Of a DNA stretch of 64,000 nucleotides, positions 8,525-17,146 are shown in pieces. The position numbers and the translations under genes were made by a program. Source of the DNA: Haloplanus ruber (GTDB lineage: Archaea; Halobacteriota; Halobacteria; Halobacteriales; Haloferacaceae). The notes beneath the pieces are model-generated. The model searched no databases. It had not been told where the DNA came from and saw only the letters and a program-made list of their open reading frames with translations. How positions within the stretch are numbered: the stretch's first letter is position 1; the number at the start of each line of letters is the position of its first letter. The stretch is from positions 1,426,001 to 1,490,000 of the forward strand of contig NZ_JANHDK010000001.1 of NCBI RefSeq assembly GCF_024494725.1, given 5' to 3'.

Positions 8525-8923
8525 ATGTCCACCTTCGAGTACGAGACGGAGATTCAGGTGCGCTTTCGGGACGTCGACGCCATGCACCACGTCAACAACG
8601 CCGTGTACGCCACCTACCTCGAACAGGCCCGGGTCGACTACTACGCGGACGTTCTCGGCGTCGGCCTCGACGGCATCGACACCGTCCTCGTCAACCTCGA
8701 AATCGACTATCGGAGCCAGATCGAACTCGACGACCCGGTGACCGTCGCCATGGGGGTCCGCGACATCGGTAAATCGAGCGTCACGATGGGTTACGAGGTC
8801 CGGGTCGGCGACCGGGTGGCCGCGACGGCCGAGACGGTCCAGGTGTACGTCGACCCCGACGGCGACGGCTCCCGGCCTCTCCCTGCCGACTGGGTGGACC
8901 GGATGGAGGCCTATCGCGCCTAG
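8525..8923 (+). CDS. Acyl-CoA thioesterase (4HBT/YbgC hotdog family)
   Basis: A 132-residue hotdog thioesterase that hydrolyses acyl-CoA. The signature FRDVDAMHHVNNAVYATYLEQ near residues 14-34 carries the Asp and His-Val-Asn catalytic-region motif of the 4-hydroxybenzoyl-CoA thioesterase/YbgC group. The middle LVNLEIDYRSQIELDDPV is the usual beta-sheet segment. It is divergent from the 3-hydroxyacyl-CoA dehydrogenase and convergent with the helicase, with stop codons overlapping in CTAG. Its position beside acyl-CoA catabolic genes suggests release of free CoA from side products. Confidence 0.9.
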   Translation: MSTFEYETEIQVRFRDVDAMHHVNNAVYATYLEQARVDYYADVLGVGLDGIDTVLVNLEIDYRSQIELDDPVTVAMGVRDIGKSSVTMGYEVRVGDRVAATAETVQVYVDPDGDGSRPLPADWVDRMEAYRA

Positions 8924-10971
8924 TCCTCGTCGCGGAGTTCCAACTCGGCGACGAGTTCGTGAGGGTCCATCTCCCGGCGGATGCGGTCGAGGATGGCGAA
9001 GGCGTCGTCGGGGGCGAGGAAGTGCCGGGTCACCGCCCGGCCGAGGGGTGTGGGTTCCAGGCCGTCGATGAAGTCCCACTCGAGGAGTTTGGCGATGGCG
9101 CGTTTGGTCGGCACGTCGCCGAGCATCCGGTCGTTGAGGCGCTTTGCCCCCTTGCCCGCGACGGCGACGTTCGCCAGCGTCTCCTCGGCGGCCGCCGAGA
9201 GGTCGTAGACGGTGCGGACGTCCTCCATCTCGCCTTTCAGTAGCTTGAACGCCACCTCGTCTTCGGTCATCTCAAGGCTGTTGTGGTAGGTGCAGTCGGG
9301 TTCGACCAGCAGGTAGACGACGCCCTGGTCGTGGTAGTCGGGGCGGCCGGCCCGGCCGAGCATCTGCTCGAACTCCTGAACCGAGAGCCACTCGATGCCC
9401 ATCGCGAGGGTGTCGAAGACGACCTGCGAGGCGGGGAAGTCGACGCCGGCGGCCAGCGCCGCCGTCGTGACGACGGCCGCGAGGTCTTGATTCCCGAACT
9501 GGCGCTCGACGCGCTTGCGTCGGCCGTAGTCGAGGCCAGCGTGGTACGGTGCCGAGTCGTACTCCAGTTTCCGGGAGATTTCGTGACACCGCCGCCGGGA
9601 GTTGGTGAAGATGATGGTCTGGCCGCGATATCCCTTCGAGGACTTGCTGTCGAAGGCCCGACGCACTAGCCGGTTCTCGATCCGGACCTTCTCTTGGGCG
9701 TCCGCAAATGTCAGGTGGCGCTCGATGGGGACCGGCCGCTCCTCGAACTCGATGAGTCGCGCCCGGAGTCGCTTGGCGAGCCATTCGGGGTTGCCGACCG
9801 TCGCCGAGAGGTAGATCCACTGAGCGCCGTCGTAGTCGCCACCGGCCGATTCGCGGGTCTGGCAGTAGTGTTTGAGCCGGGAGATCATCCCGTCGAGGCG
9901 GTGGCCGCGTTCGCCCTCCTTCAGGGTGTGAACCTCGTCGATGACGACCGTGCCGATGTCGCCGAGGTCCTTCCCGGTGCGGAGCGCGTGGTCGATGCCC
10001 TCGTAGGTGCCGACGACCACGTCGGCGGCGGGATCGAAACGGGTGCCGCCGCCGGTGACGCGGCTGCCGCCGACTCGGATCGTCACGTCGACGAGGTCAC
10101 CGTATCGCTCCTCGAAGTTCTCCTCTTTCTGGTTGGCGAGGGCGACAAGCGGGACCAGAAAGAGGAGCTTTCCCTTACCCTTCAGCGCGCGGTCGATTCC
10201 CGCGAGTTCGCCCACGAGCGTCTTCCCCGTCGCCGTTGCGCTCACGACTAACTGATCGTCGCCGCCGAGCAGGCCGTTGCGCACCGAGAGACTCTGTACC
10301 GGCAGGAGCGATTCGAAGCGGTCGGTCACCTGCGATTTCAACGCGGAGTGCAGGTCGAGGTCGGCGGTGGCGACCGGGTCGACGTCCTCGACGGTCGCAC
10401 CAATCTCGTCGAACTTCGTGAGGTCGGGGTCGAGTTCCCCCTGGAGGAGGTCGGTGATGCGGTCGAGATCCTGTACCTCCAGTAGGAGGTCCTCGAGACG
10501 GTCCTGTGCGGCGCCGGTCAGGCCGCCGGCGTAGGCGAGTTCGCCGTCGAGTTCCTGCGTTGCACAGTCCGGGCAGATGTAGTCTCGGTCGGCCTTGATC
10601 GCGGTGTCCTCCGTGATCGGTGAGTAACGGCCGGCCGAGGCGCAGTAGCGGCAGGTTCGGACGGTCAGCGCGTCGAGTTGGTAGCCGTCGAGCATCGCGT
10701 TCAGGCGCTCGCGGTCCGCGGGCGAGGTTTGCTGAGAGATGCGAATGCGCTCGGCGCGGCGCGCGAGTTCGACAAATTGGCTCGGATCGCGTGGCTCCTC
10801 GCTCGATCCGCGCTTGATCCGGAAGCGTCCGGGGCGCGGGCCGGCGTCCGTCTCCTTGAGGTCGAGAACCGCCCGAAACACCCGGTCGCCGTCGCGCGTG
10901 ACGGCGACCAAGAAGTCGCCGTCCCGACCGTGGAGAAAGAGCGTCTCGACCCGTCCGACCTGCCGTGACAC
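8920..10971 (-). CDS. Ski2-like DEAD/DEAH helicase with N-terminal zinc-binding region
   Basis: An ATP-dependent superfamily 2 helicase of 683 residues. Walker A SATATGKT is at about 244-251, DEVH at 345-348, SAT at 387-389, and motif VI in QMLGRAGRP at about 535. Before the helicase core there is a 220-residue N-terminal region that contains a four-cysteine site (C107, C110, C133, C136), probably a zinc ribbon. The C-terminus is a winged-helix-like part ending in an acidic tail. Similar haloarchaeal helicases exist, but their substrate is unknown to me; RNA processing or DNA repair are both possible. The start is GTG at 10971. It is not clearly in an operon. Confidence 0.88.
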   Translation of the reverse strand: MSRQVGRVETLFLHGRDGDFLVAVTRDGDRVFRAVLDLKETDAGPRPGRFRIKRGSSEEPRDPSQFVELARRAERIRISQQTSPADRERLNAMLDGYQLDALTVRTCRYCASAGRYSPITEDTAIKADRDYICPDCATQELDGELAYAGGLTGAAQDRLEDLLLEVQDLDRITDLLQGELDPDLTKFDEIGATVEDVDPVATADLDLHSALKSQVTDRFESLLPVQSLSVRNGLLGGDDQLVVSATATGKTLVGELAGIDRALKGKGKLLFLVPLVALANQKEENFEERYGDLVDVTIRVGGSRVTGGGTRFDPAADVVVGTYEGIDHALRTGKDLGDIGTVVIDEVHTLKEGERGHRLDGMISRLKHYCQTRESAGGDYDGAQWIYLSATVGNPEWLAKRLRARLIEFEERPVPIERHLTFADAQEKVRIENRLVRRAFDSKSSKGYRGQTIIFTNSRRRCHEISRKLEYDSAPYHAGLDYGRRKRVERQFGNQDLAAVVTTAALAAGVDFPASQVVFDTLAMGIEWLSVQEFEQMLGRAGRPDYHDQGVVYLLVEPDCTYHNSLEMTEDEVAFKLLKGEMEDVRTVYDLSAAAEETLANVAVAGKGAKRLNDRMLGDVPTKRAIAKLLEWDFIDGLEPTPLGRAVTRHFLAPDDAFAILDRIRREMDPHELVAELELRDED

Positions 10972-11076
10972 GGAGTCCGGTAGGTGGACCGGGTATTTCA
11001 GGTGTTCGACTCCACGCGGCGGCGCCCGCCGGTGGTGGGCATGGCGGCCGACGGGACACGGGGACGGCGCACCGTC

Positions 11077-11454
11077 TCAGTCGACGAGTTCGATAGCGTC
11101 GTCGCCGTTGGGCACCGCACAGATGAACGCGCCCGTCTCGTCGCCCTCGTTGCGGTACCAGTGAGGGACGCCGGCAGGGATCAACAGCGCGTCGCCCGCC
11201 GAGACGACGTGTTCCTCGCCGTCGATTCCGACGACGTACTCCCCCGAGAGGACGTACTGTTCGTGTTCGACCGCGTTGGTGTGGGCCGGCACCTCGGCGC
11301 CGGGATCGAGAGTGAACCGGCGCATCGCGAAGTTCGGTGCGCCGTCGTCCGCGTCGATCAGGACGCCCTTCGAGAGACCGTCGGCGGCGTCGACGGCGTC
11401 GTAGGTGATGTCGTCGCTCCGCACGAGCGTCGGCGTCGGCGACTGTTCGCTCAT
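11077..11454 (-). CDS. Cupin-domain protein
   Basis: A 125-residue single-cupin protein. Motif 1 is PAHTNAVEHEQYVLSGEYVVGI (about residues 56-77), giving two histidines and a glutamate for a metal site, and motif 2 includes GDALLIPAGVPHWYRNEG. It probably binds a divalent metal and may act as a small dioxygenase, isomerase or sensor; the substrate cannot be predicted. It stands alone, about 105 bases upstream of the helicase on the same strand. Confidence 0.88.
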   Translation of the reverse strand: MSEQSPTPTLVRSDDITYDAVDAADGLSKGVLIDADDGAPNFAMRRFTLDPGAEVPAHTNAVEHEQYVLSGEYVVGIDGEEHVVSAGDALLIPAGVPHWYRNEGDETGAFICAVPNGDDAIELVD

Positions 11455-11555
11455 ACGAGCCGATAGACGGGCCGCCGACTAAGCGTTTGGCGTCACCGAG
11501 GGCCGAGGCGCTCGCTCCACAGCGCTCCCGACCGGTGTGGAGCAATATATATCGG

Positions 11556-11564
11556 TATTATAAG
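11556..11564 (+). promoter_or_regulatory. TATA box of the exported beta-propeller gene
   Basis: TATTATAAG is centred about 31 bases before the GTG at 11591. A second AT-rich candidate, ATATATATC, lies at 11545-11553. Both sit in a short AT-rich patch within GC-rich sequence. Confidence 0.55.
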
Positions 11565-11590
11565 CAGATATCAGCCGACGGCGGTCGCCT

Positions 11591-13282
11591 GTGGGTGTGA
11601 CACTGAACGATATCGGGGTTGATCGGCGTAGTGTGCTCGGATTACTGGCCGGCGCGGCGGTTCCGTCGGGACTGGCGGCGCAGTTCGGCGGTGGCGGCAA
11701 CGACGTCGAAACGATCGGACTGAACCGGATCGGGCGGTACGCGACCGGTGAGGCCCTCGGCGGCGCGGAGATTGTCGCCTTTCACGCGGCCGGGAATCGG
11801 CTGTTCGTCGTCAACTCCGGCGCCGGACAGGTCGAGGTGCTCGACCTCTCGGACCCGTCGAACCCGGTGCAGGACGCCGTGTTGGCAGCGAGCGACGTGA
11901 TCGCTCGACAGGACGTCGCGATACAAGCCGTCGGCGGGACCAACAGCGTCGACGTCGACGGGAACCTCGTCGCCGCGGCCATCGAGGCCGACCCCGCGAC
12001 GGCCGACGGCGCCATCGCCTTCTACGATGCGTCGTCGCTGGAGTTCGTCGACGCGGTGCCGGTCGGCCCCCTTCCCGATAAGGTCAGCTTCAGCCCGGAC
12101 GGAAACTACGTCGTCGTCGCCAACGAGGGCGAACCCGGCGCGTCGACCGACCCCGCTGGATCGGTCAGCGTCGTCGACATCACGAACGGCGTGAGCAACG
12201 CCGTCGTCCGAACGGCGACCTTCGGCGAATTCGACGGACAGGAGGACACGCTCCGCGAGGACGGGATCCACCTCGTCTCGCCGGGCGACGGGGATGCCGT
12301 CGCCTCGGCGGTCATCGAACCCGAGTTCGTCGCCGTCACCCCCGACTCTCAGCGGGCGTTCGTCTCGCTGCAGGAGAACAACGCCATCGCCACAGTCGAC
12401 CTGGCCGAGGGGACGGTGACCGGAGTCCACGGTCTCGGGTTCAAGGATTTCTCTCTGCCGGGGAACGAACTCGACACGAGCGACGCGGACGGGATCAGTC
12501 TGCAGAACTGGCCGCTCCACGGGATGTACCAGCCCGACGCCATCGACGCCTACGAGGTGGACGGCGAGACGTATCTGGTCACCGCCAACGAGGGCGACGC
12601 CAAGGACTTCGAGGTGAGCGTGCTGGGTGACCTCGATCTCGACCCCGAGGCGTTCGACCTCTCGGAGAACCCGTACGTCGACAGCGTCGAGGAACTCACG
12701 CGGCCCGAACACCTCGGGAATCTGGAGGTCAACGAGGCGGCGATGGCGGAGTTCGCCGACGAGAACGGCGACGGGAGCTACGAGGCCATCTACGCCATCG
12801 GCGGCCGGTCGTTCACCGTATGGCAGGTTTCCGAGGACGGGCTAAATCCCGTCTTCGACAGCGGCCGGGACTTCGAGAAGACGTTCGCCGAGCGGCGGCC
12901 GGCGGGACACCAGAACGTCGTCGAGAGCGGCCCGGAGACCGAAAGCGCCGAACTCGGCACGGTCGGCGACCGGACGTTCGCGTTCGTCGGCCAGGAGGTC
13001 GGGAGCGCCATCTTCGCCTACGACGTGACCCGACCGGAGAACGCCGAGTACGTGGAGATGGCGGTCAACCGCGACTACAGCGTGACCGAAGACGACCTGG
13101 AAGCGGCCGCCGAGGAGGACCCCGAGGGCGACACCCCCGCTCGGGCCGGTGACTTCGCCCCGGAGGGCGTCCACTTCGTCCCGGCCGCGGAGAGTCCGGT
13201 GCAAAATCCGCTGCTCTGTGTCGGCTACGAACTCAGCGGGACCGTGGGCGTCTTCGAGGTCACCCCCGTGACCGGGAACTGA
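11591..13282 (+). CDS. Tat-exported choice-of-anchor I beta-propeller protein
   Basis: A 563-residue exported protein. The N-terminus DRRSVLGLLAGAAVPSGLAA is a twin-arginine signal peptide. The mature part has repeated beta-propeller blades such as VSFSPDGNYVVVANEGEPG, VAVTPDSQRAFVSLQENNA and DAYEVDGETYLVTANEGDAK, the pattern of proteins named choice-of-anchor I (alkaline phosphatase/phytase-like surface proteins). No C-terminal sorting signal or membrane helix is visible, so it is probably released or loosely attached. The substrate is unknown. The start could be GTG 11591 or GTG 11597; the first fits the TATA spacing slightly better. It is monocistronic. Confidence 0.85.
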   Translation: MGVTLNDIGVDRRSVLGLLAGAAVPSGLAAQFGGGGNDVETIGLNRIGRYATGEALGGAEIVAFHAAGNRLFVVNSGAGQVEVLDLSDPSNPVQDAVLAASDVIARQDVAIQAVGGTNSVDVDGNLVAAAIEADPATADGAIAFYDASSLEFVDAVPVGPLPDKVSFSPDGNYVVVANEGEPGASTDPAGSVSVVDITNGVSNAVVRTATFGEFDGQEDTLREDGIHLVSPGDGDAVASAVIEPEFVAVTPDSQRAFVSLQENNAIATVDLAEGTVTGVHGLGFKDFSLPGNELDTSDADGISLQNWPLHGMYQPDAIDAYEVDGETYLVTANEGDAKDFEVSVLGDLDLDPEAFDLSENPYVDSVEELTRPEHLGNLEVNEAAMAEFADENGDGSYEAIYAIGGRSFTVWQVSEDGLNPVFDSGRDFEKTFAERRPAGHQNVVESGPETESAELGTVGDRTFAFVGQEVGSAIFAYDVTRPENAEYVEMAVNRDYSVTEDDLEAAAEEDPEGDTPARAGDFAPEGVHFVPAAESPVQNPLLCVGYELSGTVGVFEVTPVTGN

Positions 13283-13368
13283 CGACGGATCAGTCCCGAA
13301 TCCGGCGGCCAGCGCCGACCGACGGCCCCGCTTCCAAGAGTTAAGTCCGTTCACATGCAAGGTGCCGT

Positions 13369-14556
13369 ATGCGCGGTATCCGCATCGGAAGCGCGTTTGG
13401 CATTCCGATCAAACTCGATCTGACCTTTCTCTTGGTGCTCCCACTGTTCGCCTGGCTGATCGGCTCGGACGTGGGGAACCTCGTCACGGTTCTCAACGAC
13501 GTCTTCGGTGTCGCGATGCCAGTCGAGGCGCTCACCGCGGGGTCCGTGCCCTGGGTGCTTGGAGGCGCGGCAGCAACCGGCCTGTTTCTCTGTGTTCTCC
13601 TCCACGAGTTCGGCCACTCCCTCGTAGCGATGCGGTATGGCTACCAAATCGACTCGATCACCCTCTGGCTGTTCGGCGGCGTCGCGCGGTTCACCGAGAT
13701 GCCCGAGAACTGGAAACAGGAGTTCACCATCGCCGTCGCCGGCCCCATCGTCAGCGTCGCCCTCGGCGTTCTCTCGTACCTCGCCTTTCTGGTCGTCCCC
13801 GGAAGCCTGCCACCCGCCAAGTTCGTCCTCGCCTACCTCGCCATGACGAACGTCGCGCTGGCCGTGTTCAACATGCTCCCCGGCTTTCCGATGGACGGGG
13901 GGCGGGTCCTCCGGGCGCTGCTGGCGCGGACCCGACCCCACGCCCGGGCCACCCAAATCGCCGCCGAGGTTGGCAAGCTGTTCGCCGTCGTGCTCGCCAT
14001 CGTCGGTCTCTTTGCCAACCTGTTTCTGATTGCACTCGCCTTTTTCATCTACATCGGCGCGTCGAGTGAGGCCCAGCAGACGGTGATGAAGGCGGCGTTC
14101 CAAGACGTGACCGTCGCCGACGTCATGACACCCGTAACGGAACTGGACACCGTCACGGCCGACACATCGTTGTCGGCGCTCACAGACCGGATGTTCCGCG
14201 AGCGCCACACGGGCTACCCGGTGATGCGCGGGGGGAGCCTCGTGGGGATGGTCACGCTGGACGACACCCGCGAGGTGCGCGACGTAGAGCGGGACGCCTA
14301 CCGCGTCGAGGACGTGATGGCGACCGAACTGGTCAGCATCGCGCCGAGCGCGGACGCGATGGACGCCATCTCGACGATGCAACGGGAGGGCGTCGGCCGT
14401 CTCCCTGTCGTCGACGATACCGGAGCCCTCGTCGGTCTCATCTCCCGGACGGATCTGATGACGGTGTTCGACATCATCCAGACCCGCGGGACGGCGGCCG
14501 GCGGCGAGACAGGGTTCGACCGCCTGTCGAACGACGCCGACTTCGCGCGGCGGTGA
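13369..14556 (+). CDS. Site-2 protease family (M50) metalloprotease with CBS domains
   Basis: An intramembrane zinc metalloprotease of 395 residues. The zinc site HEFGH is at residues 79-83 inside a membrane helix, and the second motif NMLPGFPMDGGRVLRAL (about 166-182) supplies the third ligand Asp. There are about six membrane segments up to residue 230, followed by two CBS domains (about 245-375: DVMTPVTELDTV and DVMATELVSIAP) that in other proteins bind adenine nucleotides and tune activity. Such proteins cleave membrane-bound regulators; no candidate substrate is adjacent. The AI-2E transporter gene converges on it with a 21-base gap. Confidence 0.94.
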   Translation: MRGIRIGSAFGIPIKLDLTFLLVLPLFAWLIGSDVGNLVTVLNDVFGVAMPVEALTAGSVPWVLGGAAATGLFLCVLLHEFGHSLVAMRYGYQIDSITLWLFGGVARFTEMPENWKQEFTIAVAGPIVSVALGVLSYLAFLVVPGSLPPAKFVLAYLAMTNVALAVFNMLPGFPMDGGRVLRALLARTRPHARATQIAAEVGKLFAVVLAIVGLFANLFLIALAFFIYIGASSEAQQTVMKAAFQDVTVADVMTPVTELDTVTADTSLSALTDRMFRERHTGYPVMRGGSLVGMVTLDDTREVRDVERDAYRVEDVMATELVSIAPSADAMDAISTMQREGVGRLPVVDDTGALVGLISRTDLMTVFDIIQTRGTAAGGETGFDRLSNDADFARR

Positions 14557-14577
14557 GCGACGAACCGTCCGGGCCGC

Positions 14578-15678
14578 TCAGAACTCGTCGAGACGACGCT
14601 GGTCCGGCGAGAGCGGGGAGTCGACATCGTCACCGCCGAGGAGTCGTGGAAGCGCCGTGTGGGCGAAGGTCACTCCCAAGGCGACGACGATGGGGGCGAA
14701 AAAGAGCCCGTAGAAGCCGAAGATGACCGGGCCGAAGATGTACGCGAGCATCAGCAAGCCGACGTGTGTGCGCTCGCCACTGAGGTAGGGTCGGAGCACC
14801 AGATCCGGGATGGTGTCGACGACGACCACCGCCACGGCGAGGAACGCGGCGACGTAGACCAAGAGGGAGAACTCGGAGTCGAAGACGATGGGGACCGACA
14901 TCGCGGCGGCGAGAGGGACGTAGACGATTTTCATCCCGACGACCGGGATGAGACTCGCAACGCCTGTGAGGACACCCGCGAGCGCCGGATACGGCACCTG
15001 AACCGACGCCGGGACGAGCGCGTTGTACCCCTTGAACGCGCCGACGCCGATGAGAGCGATGGCGATGACGTTCAGGAGGTTCCCGAAGAGAATGGCTTCG
15101 AGTTCGCGGTCAGCCGCCTCCAGAAACTCCCGGATGATGGCGTCGTCGTCGAACCGGTCGAGCCAGCCGTAGAACGTCGAGCCGTCGATCAGGAGGTAGT
15201 AGCTGACGACGACGACGATAAACAGGTTGAGGAAAAAGCCCGTGATGGCGCTGGTCAGGAGCGCGGCGTTCTCCACGAGGAAGTCGATGATCGCGTCGAA
15301 CCGACCGGCGCGATACGCCTCGACGACACTCCCGAAGGTGAGACTGGGCAGATCCTCCAATCCTTCCAGCCACGCCACGTTCGTGGCGGCCGTCTCGATG
15401 ACCGGATACGTCGCGACGAACTGGCGTGTCTCGGTGACCAGGAGGACGAGGGTGTAGCTGAGCAACAGGAGCAAGGGGAGGGCAAGCAGAAGTATCACGG
15501 TCACCGCCCGGACCCGCTTGGGGAGTCGCAGGCGACCGAGGGCCCGGTAGAACCGTCGCGTCGAGTAGTAAATGAATACGGCGACGGTGAGGGCGGCGAC
15601 GAACCGATACGCCATGTAGGCGATGACGGCGGTAACGAGGAAGCCGAAGAGGGCAACGACGGCGCGGCGTTCGTCCAT
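14578..15678 (-). CDS. AI-2E family transporter (TerC/YdiK-like permease)
   Basis: A 366-residue polytopic membrane protein with about eight helices. Typical family segments are YYLLIDGSTFYGWLDRF, LTGVASLIPVVGMKIVYVPL and GLFFAPIVVALGVTFAH near the C-terminus. The family includes quorum-signal exporters and Na+/H+ antiporters; the substrate here is unknown. I chose the ATG at 15678 because the membrane topology begins directly after it. The frame remains open for about 80 more codons upstream, but that part is very arginine-rich and unlike haloarchaeal protein, so it is probably leader sequence. Confidence 0.87.
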   Translation of the reverse strand: MDERRAVVALFGFLVTAVIAYMAYRFVAALTVAVFIYYSTRRFYRALGRLRLPKRVRAVTVILLLALPLLLLLSYTLVLLVTETRQFVATYPVIETAATNVAWLEGLEDLPSLTFGSVVEAYRAGRFDAIIDFLVENAALLTSAITGFFLNLFIVVVVSYYLLIDGSTFYGWLDRFDDDAIIREFLEAADRELEAILFGNLLNVIAIALIGVGAFKGYNALVPASVQVPYPALAGVLTGVASLIPVVGMKIVYVPLAAAMSVPIVFDSEFSLLVYVAAFLAVAVVVVDTIPDLVLRPYLSGERTHVGLLMLAYIFGPVIFGFYGLFFAPIVVALGVTFAHTALPRLLGGDDVDSPLSPDQRRLDEF

Positions 15679-16038
15679 GCGTACCGGCCCATCCACCGCC
15701 CGGGTGAAAAATCGTGGTGTCGCGTCTCGGCGGCGGCCGGTCGAACGCTCCGTCGTGGTACGTCGACGTTCCCGGTGCCGTCTCGGAGGCGGACGGGGAA
15801 TCTCACGCAGAGGGCGAGCGTTGAGGTACTCCCGGCCGGGGTCGATAACGAGGGGAACGTCGTTGGGGAGGCTCATGCGCTCACCCCCGAAGTATATTTG
15901 TCCCGAGAGGTCGATAATCGCCATACAGCGACGGGATGGAGATTCGCACTTTCTCCGCAGTCTTTGAGCATTGGGTCAGTTCACTCCGGTGGCGACAACG
16001 AAATCCGCCGGTAGGAAGCTCGAGAACCCAAAAGTCAG
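15679..16038 (-). other. 360-base gap between AI-2E transporter and tRNA-His
   Basis: No convincing gene is seen. On the minus strand the transporter frame stays open up to 15924. An ATG at 15876 would start MSLPNDVPLVIDPGREYL, which looks locally protein-like, but the next 45 residues are mostly Arg, Pro and Thr. A TATA-like AGTATATTT lies at 15891-15899, about 19 bases before that ATG. This could be the promoter of a longer transporter transcript. Confidence 0.4.
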
Positions 16039-16111
16039 GTCCGGGTGCGAGAATCGAACCCGCGTCTCAGCCTCCACAAGGCTGAAGGATAACCACTACC
16101 CTAACCCGGAC
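16039..16111 (-). tRNA. tRNA-His (GTG anticodon), G-1 encoded
   Basis: Read on the minus strand, the acceptor arms are TCCGGGT and ACCCGGA. The anticodon stem CAGCC/GGCTG encloses the loop TTGTGGA with anticodon GTG. The T arm GCGGG/CTCGC encloses TTCGATT. An extra G stands before position 1 and faces the discriminator C73, which is the histidine identity element; it is encoded in the gene here. No CCA is encoded. There is no intron. A TATA-like element is at 16134-16143. Confidence 0.96.
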
Positions 16112-16133
16112 ACAAATTACGGTACTGTGCTGT

Positions 16134-16143
16134 GAGTAAAGTA
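16134..16143 (-). promoter_or_regulatory. TATA-like promoter of tRNA-His
   Basis: The minus strand reads TACTTTACTC, centred about 27 bases before the tRNA 5' end. Confidence 0.5.
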
Positions 16144-16228
16144 GGTTACGACTCGTGACGAGGGTTGTGTCGGCCCCCCACGCCCGGAGTCGGGACGCTT
16201 TAGTTTCACAGCTATCTACGTGGTGATA

Positions 16229-16684
16229 GTGGCCATCACCGATAAGGTCTATCTGAAGAACCATCGGCAGATCGTCTCACAGCTAGATACGTCTATCCCC
16301 AAGGGGGCGTTCAAGGGGGCGACGATGGAGGTGCTCTACAGCGGCGACGGCCTCTCGAAACTCGACGACGCGACCCGTGATCGACTGCTCGATTTCGCGA
16401 CCGACTTCCTCGACTGCGAGGACCCCGACGACATCTATACGGGCTATCCGGAGCGACAGTTCATCCGCTACCTGCTGGAACTTCGAGCGCAGGGACTCGG
16501 TCCGGACGCCATCGTCGACGTGATGAGCGACGACTACATGCTCTATGCCTATCCGGGTGACGTCCTCTCCTTTCTCGACCGGGCAGTCCGGCGGCTGGAG
16601 GCGGTGGAGTCGCTGGCGGCTGTCGAGGGCGCCGACGACATGGAGCGGCGTGCCCGCGAGGCGCGTCGAACCCTGTCAGCCTAG
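16229..16684 (+). CDS. Conserved haloarchaeal protein (DUF5814-like)
   Basis: A 151-residue protein of unknown function. It opens AITDKVYLKNHRQIVSQLDT and contains DFLDCEDPDDIYTGYPERQFIRYLLELRAQGLGPDAIVDVMSDDYMLYAYPGDVLSFLDRAV, all helical and highly regular, which I recall as a very conserved haloarchaeal family (DUF5814, number from memory). A domain rich in short helices could be a nucleic-acid or protein-binding module. GTG at 16229 is chosen because a TATA-like CTTTAGTTT lies about 26 bases upstream; a GTG at 16220 would add three residues. Its 3' end overlaps the convergent regulator gene by nine bases. Confidence 0.82.
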   Translation: MAITDKVYLKNHRQIVSQLDTSIPKGAFKGATMEVLYSGDGLSKLDDATRDRLLDFATDFLDCEDPDDIYTGYPERQFIRYLLELRAQGLGPDAIVDVMSDDYMLYAYPGDVLSFLDRAVRRLEAVESLAAVEGADDMERRAREARRTLSA

Positions 16685-17080
16685 CCGGTAGGACGGTTCG
16701 TCGCGCTCGCCATCTAGGTCTTCGAGTTGGATGACCTCCTCCTCGTTGTCCTCCAAGCGTTCCCGGAGGTGGTCGACGTACCGCTTGTGCTCGTCGAGTT
16801 GCTCACGGAGGTGTTCGGCTTCGAGTTCGAGGCGTTCGTGCTCGCGGACGAAGCTCTTTGGCACCTCTACCGTGGGCGGGAACTCCGCGCCGTCGTCTGT
16901 CGTGGTGTCGAACTCGTGTTCGGGGACGACCCGGACCTGGCCGTCGTGGGCAACGAGCATGTCGACGTAGTCGCGAAACACCGCCGAAAGCGAGAGGTCA
17001 CGCTCCTCGGCGATCTCGCGCAGGGTCTCGAAGGCGTCCTCGTTGACGCGAAAGGAGACGGTCTTGTTCTTGTTGCCCAT
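16676..17080 (-). CDS. Ribbon-helix-helix regulator with C-terminal coiled coil
   Basis: A 134-residue protein. Residues 1-45 (NKTVSFRVNEDAFETLREIAEERDLSLSAVFRDYVDML) form a CopG/Arc-type ribbon-helix-helix DNA-binding domain: a beta strand that inserts in the major groove and two helices. A linker is followed by a long charged coiled coil (about 83-125, KSFVREHERLELEAEHLREQ and onward), likely for dimerisation or partner binding. It has the form of a chromosomal DNA-binding protein or a regulator; the target is unknown. The ATG at 17080 is preferred over the upstream ATG at 17086 because MGNKNKT directly begins the domain. Confidence 0.88.
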   Translation of the reverse strand: MGNKNKTVSFRVNEDAFETLREIAEERDLSLSAVFRDYVDMLVAHDGQVRVVPEHEFDTTTDDGAEFPPTVEVPKSFVREHERLELEAEHLREQLDEHKRYVDHLRERLEDNEEEVIQLEDLDGERDEPSYRLG

Positions 17081-17146
17081 CGTCACTCGGGCTTCGACGG
17101 CGACTCACTTAACGGTTTGTCAGACGAGGAGGAGCTTCGCCGGCGG

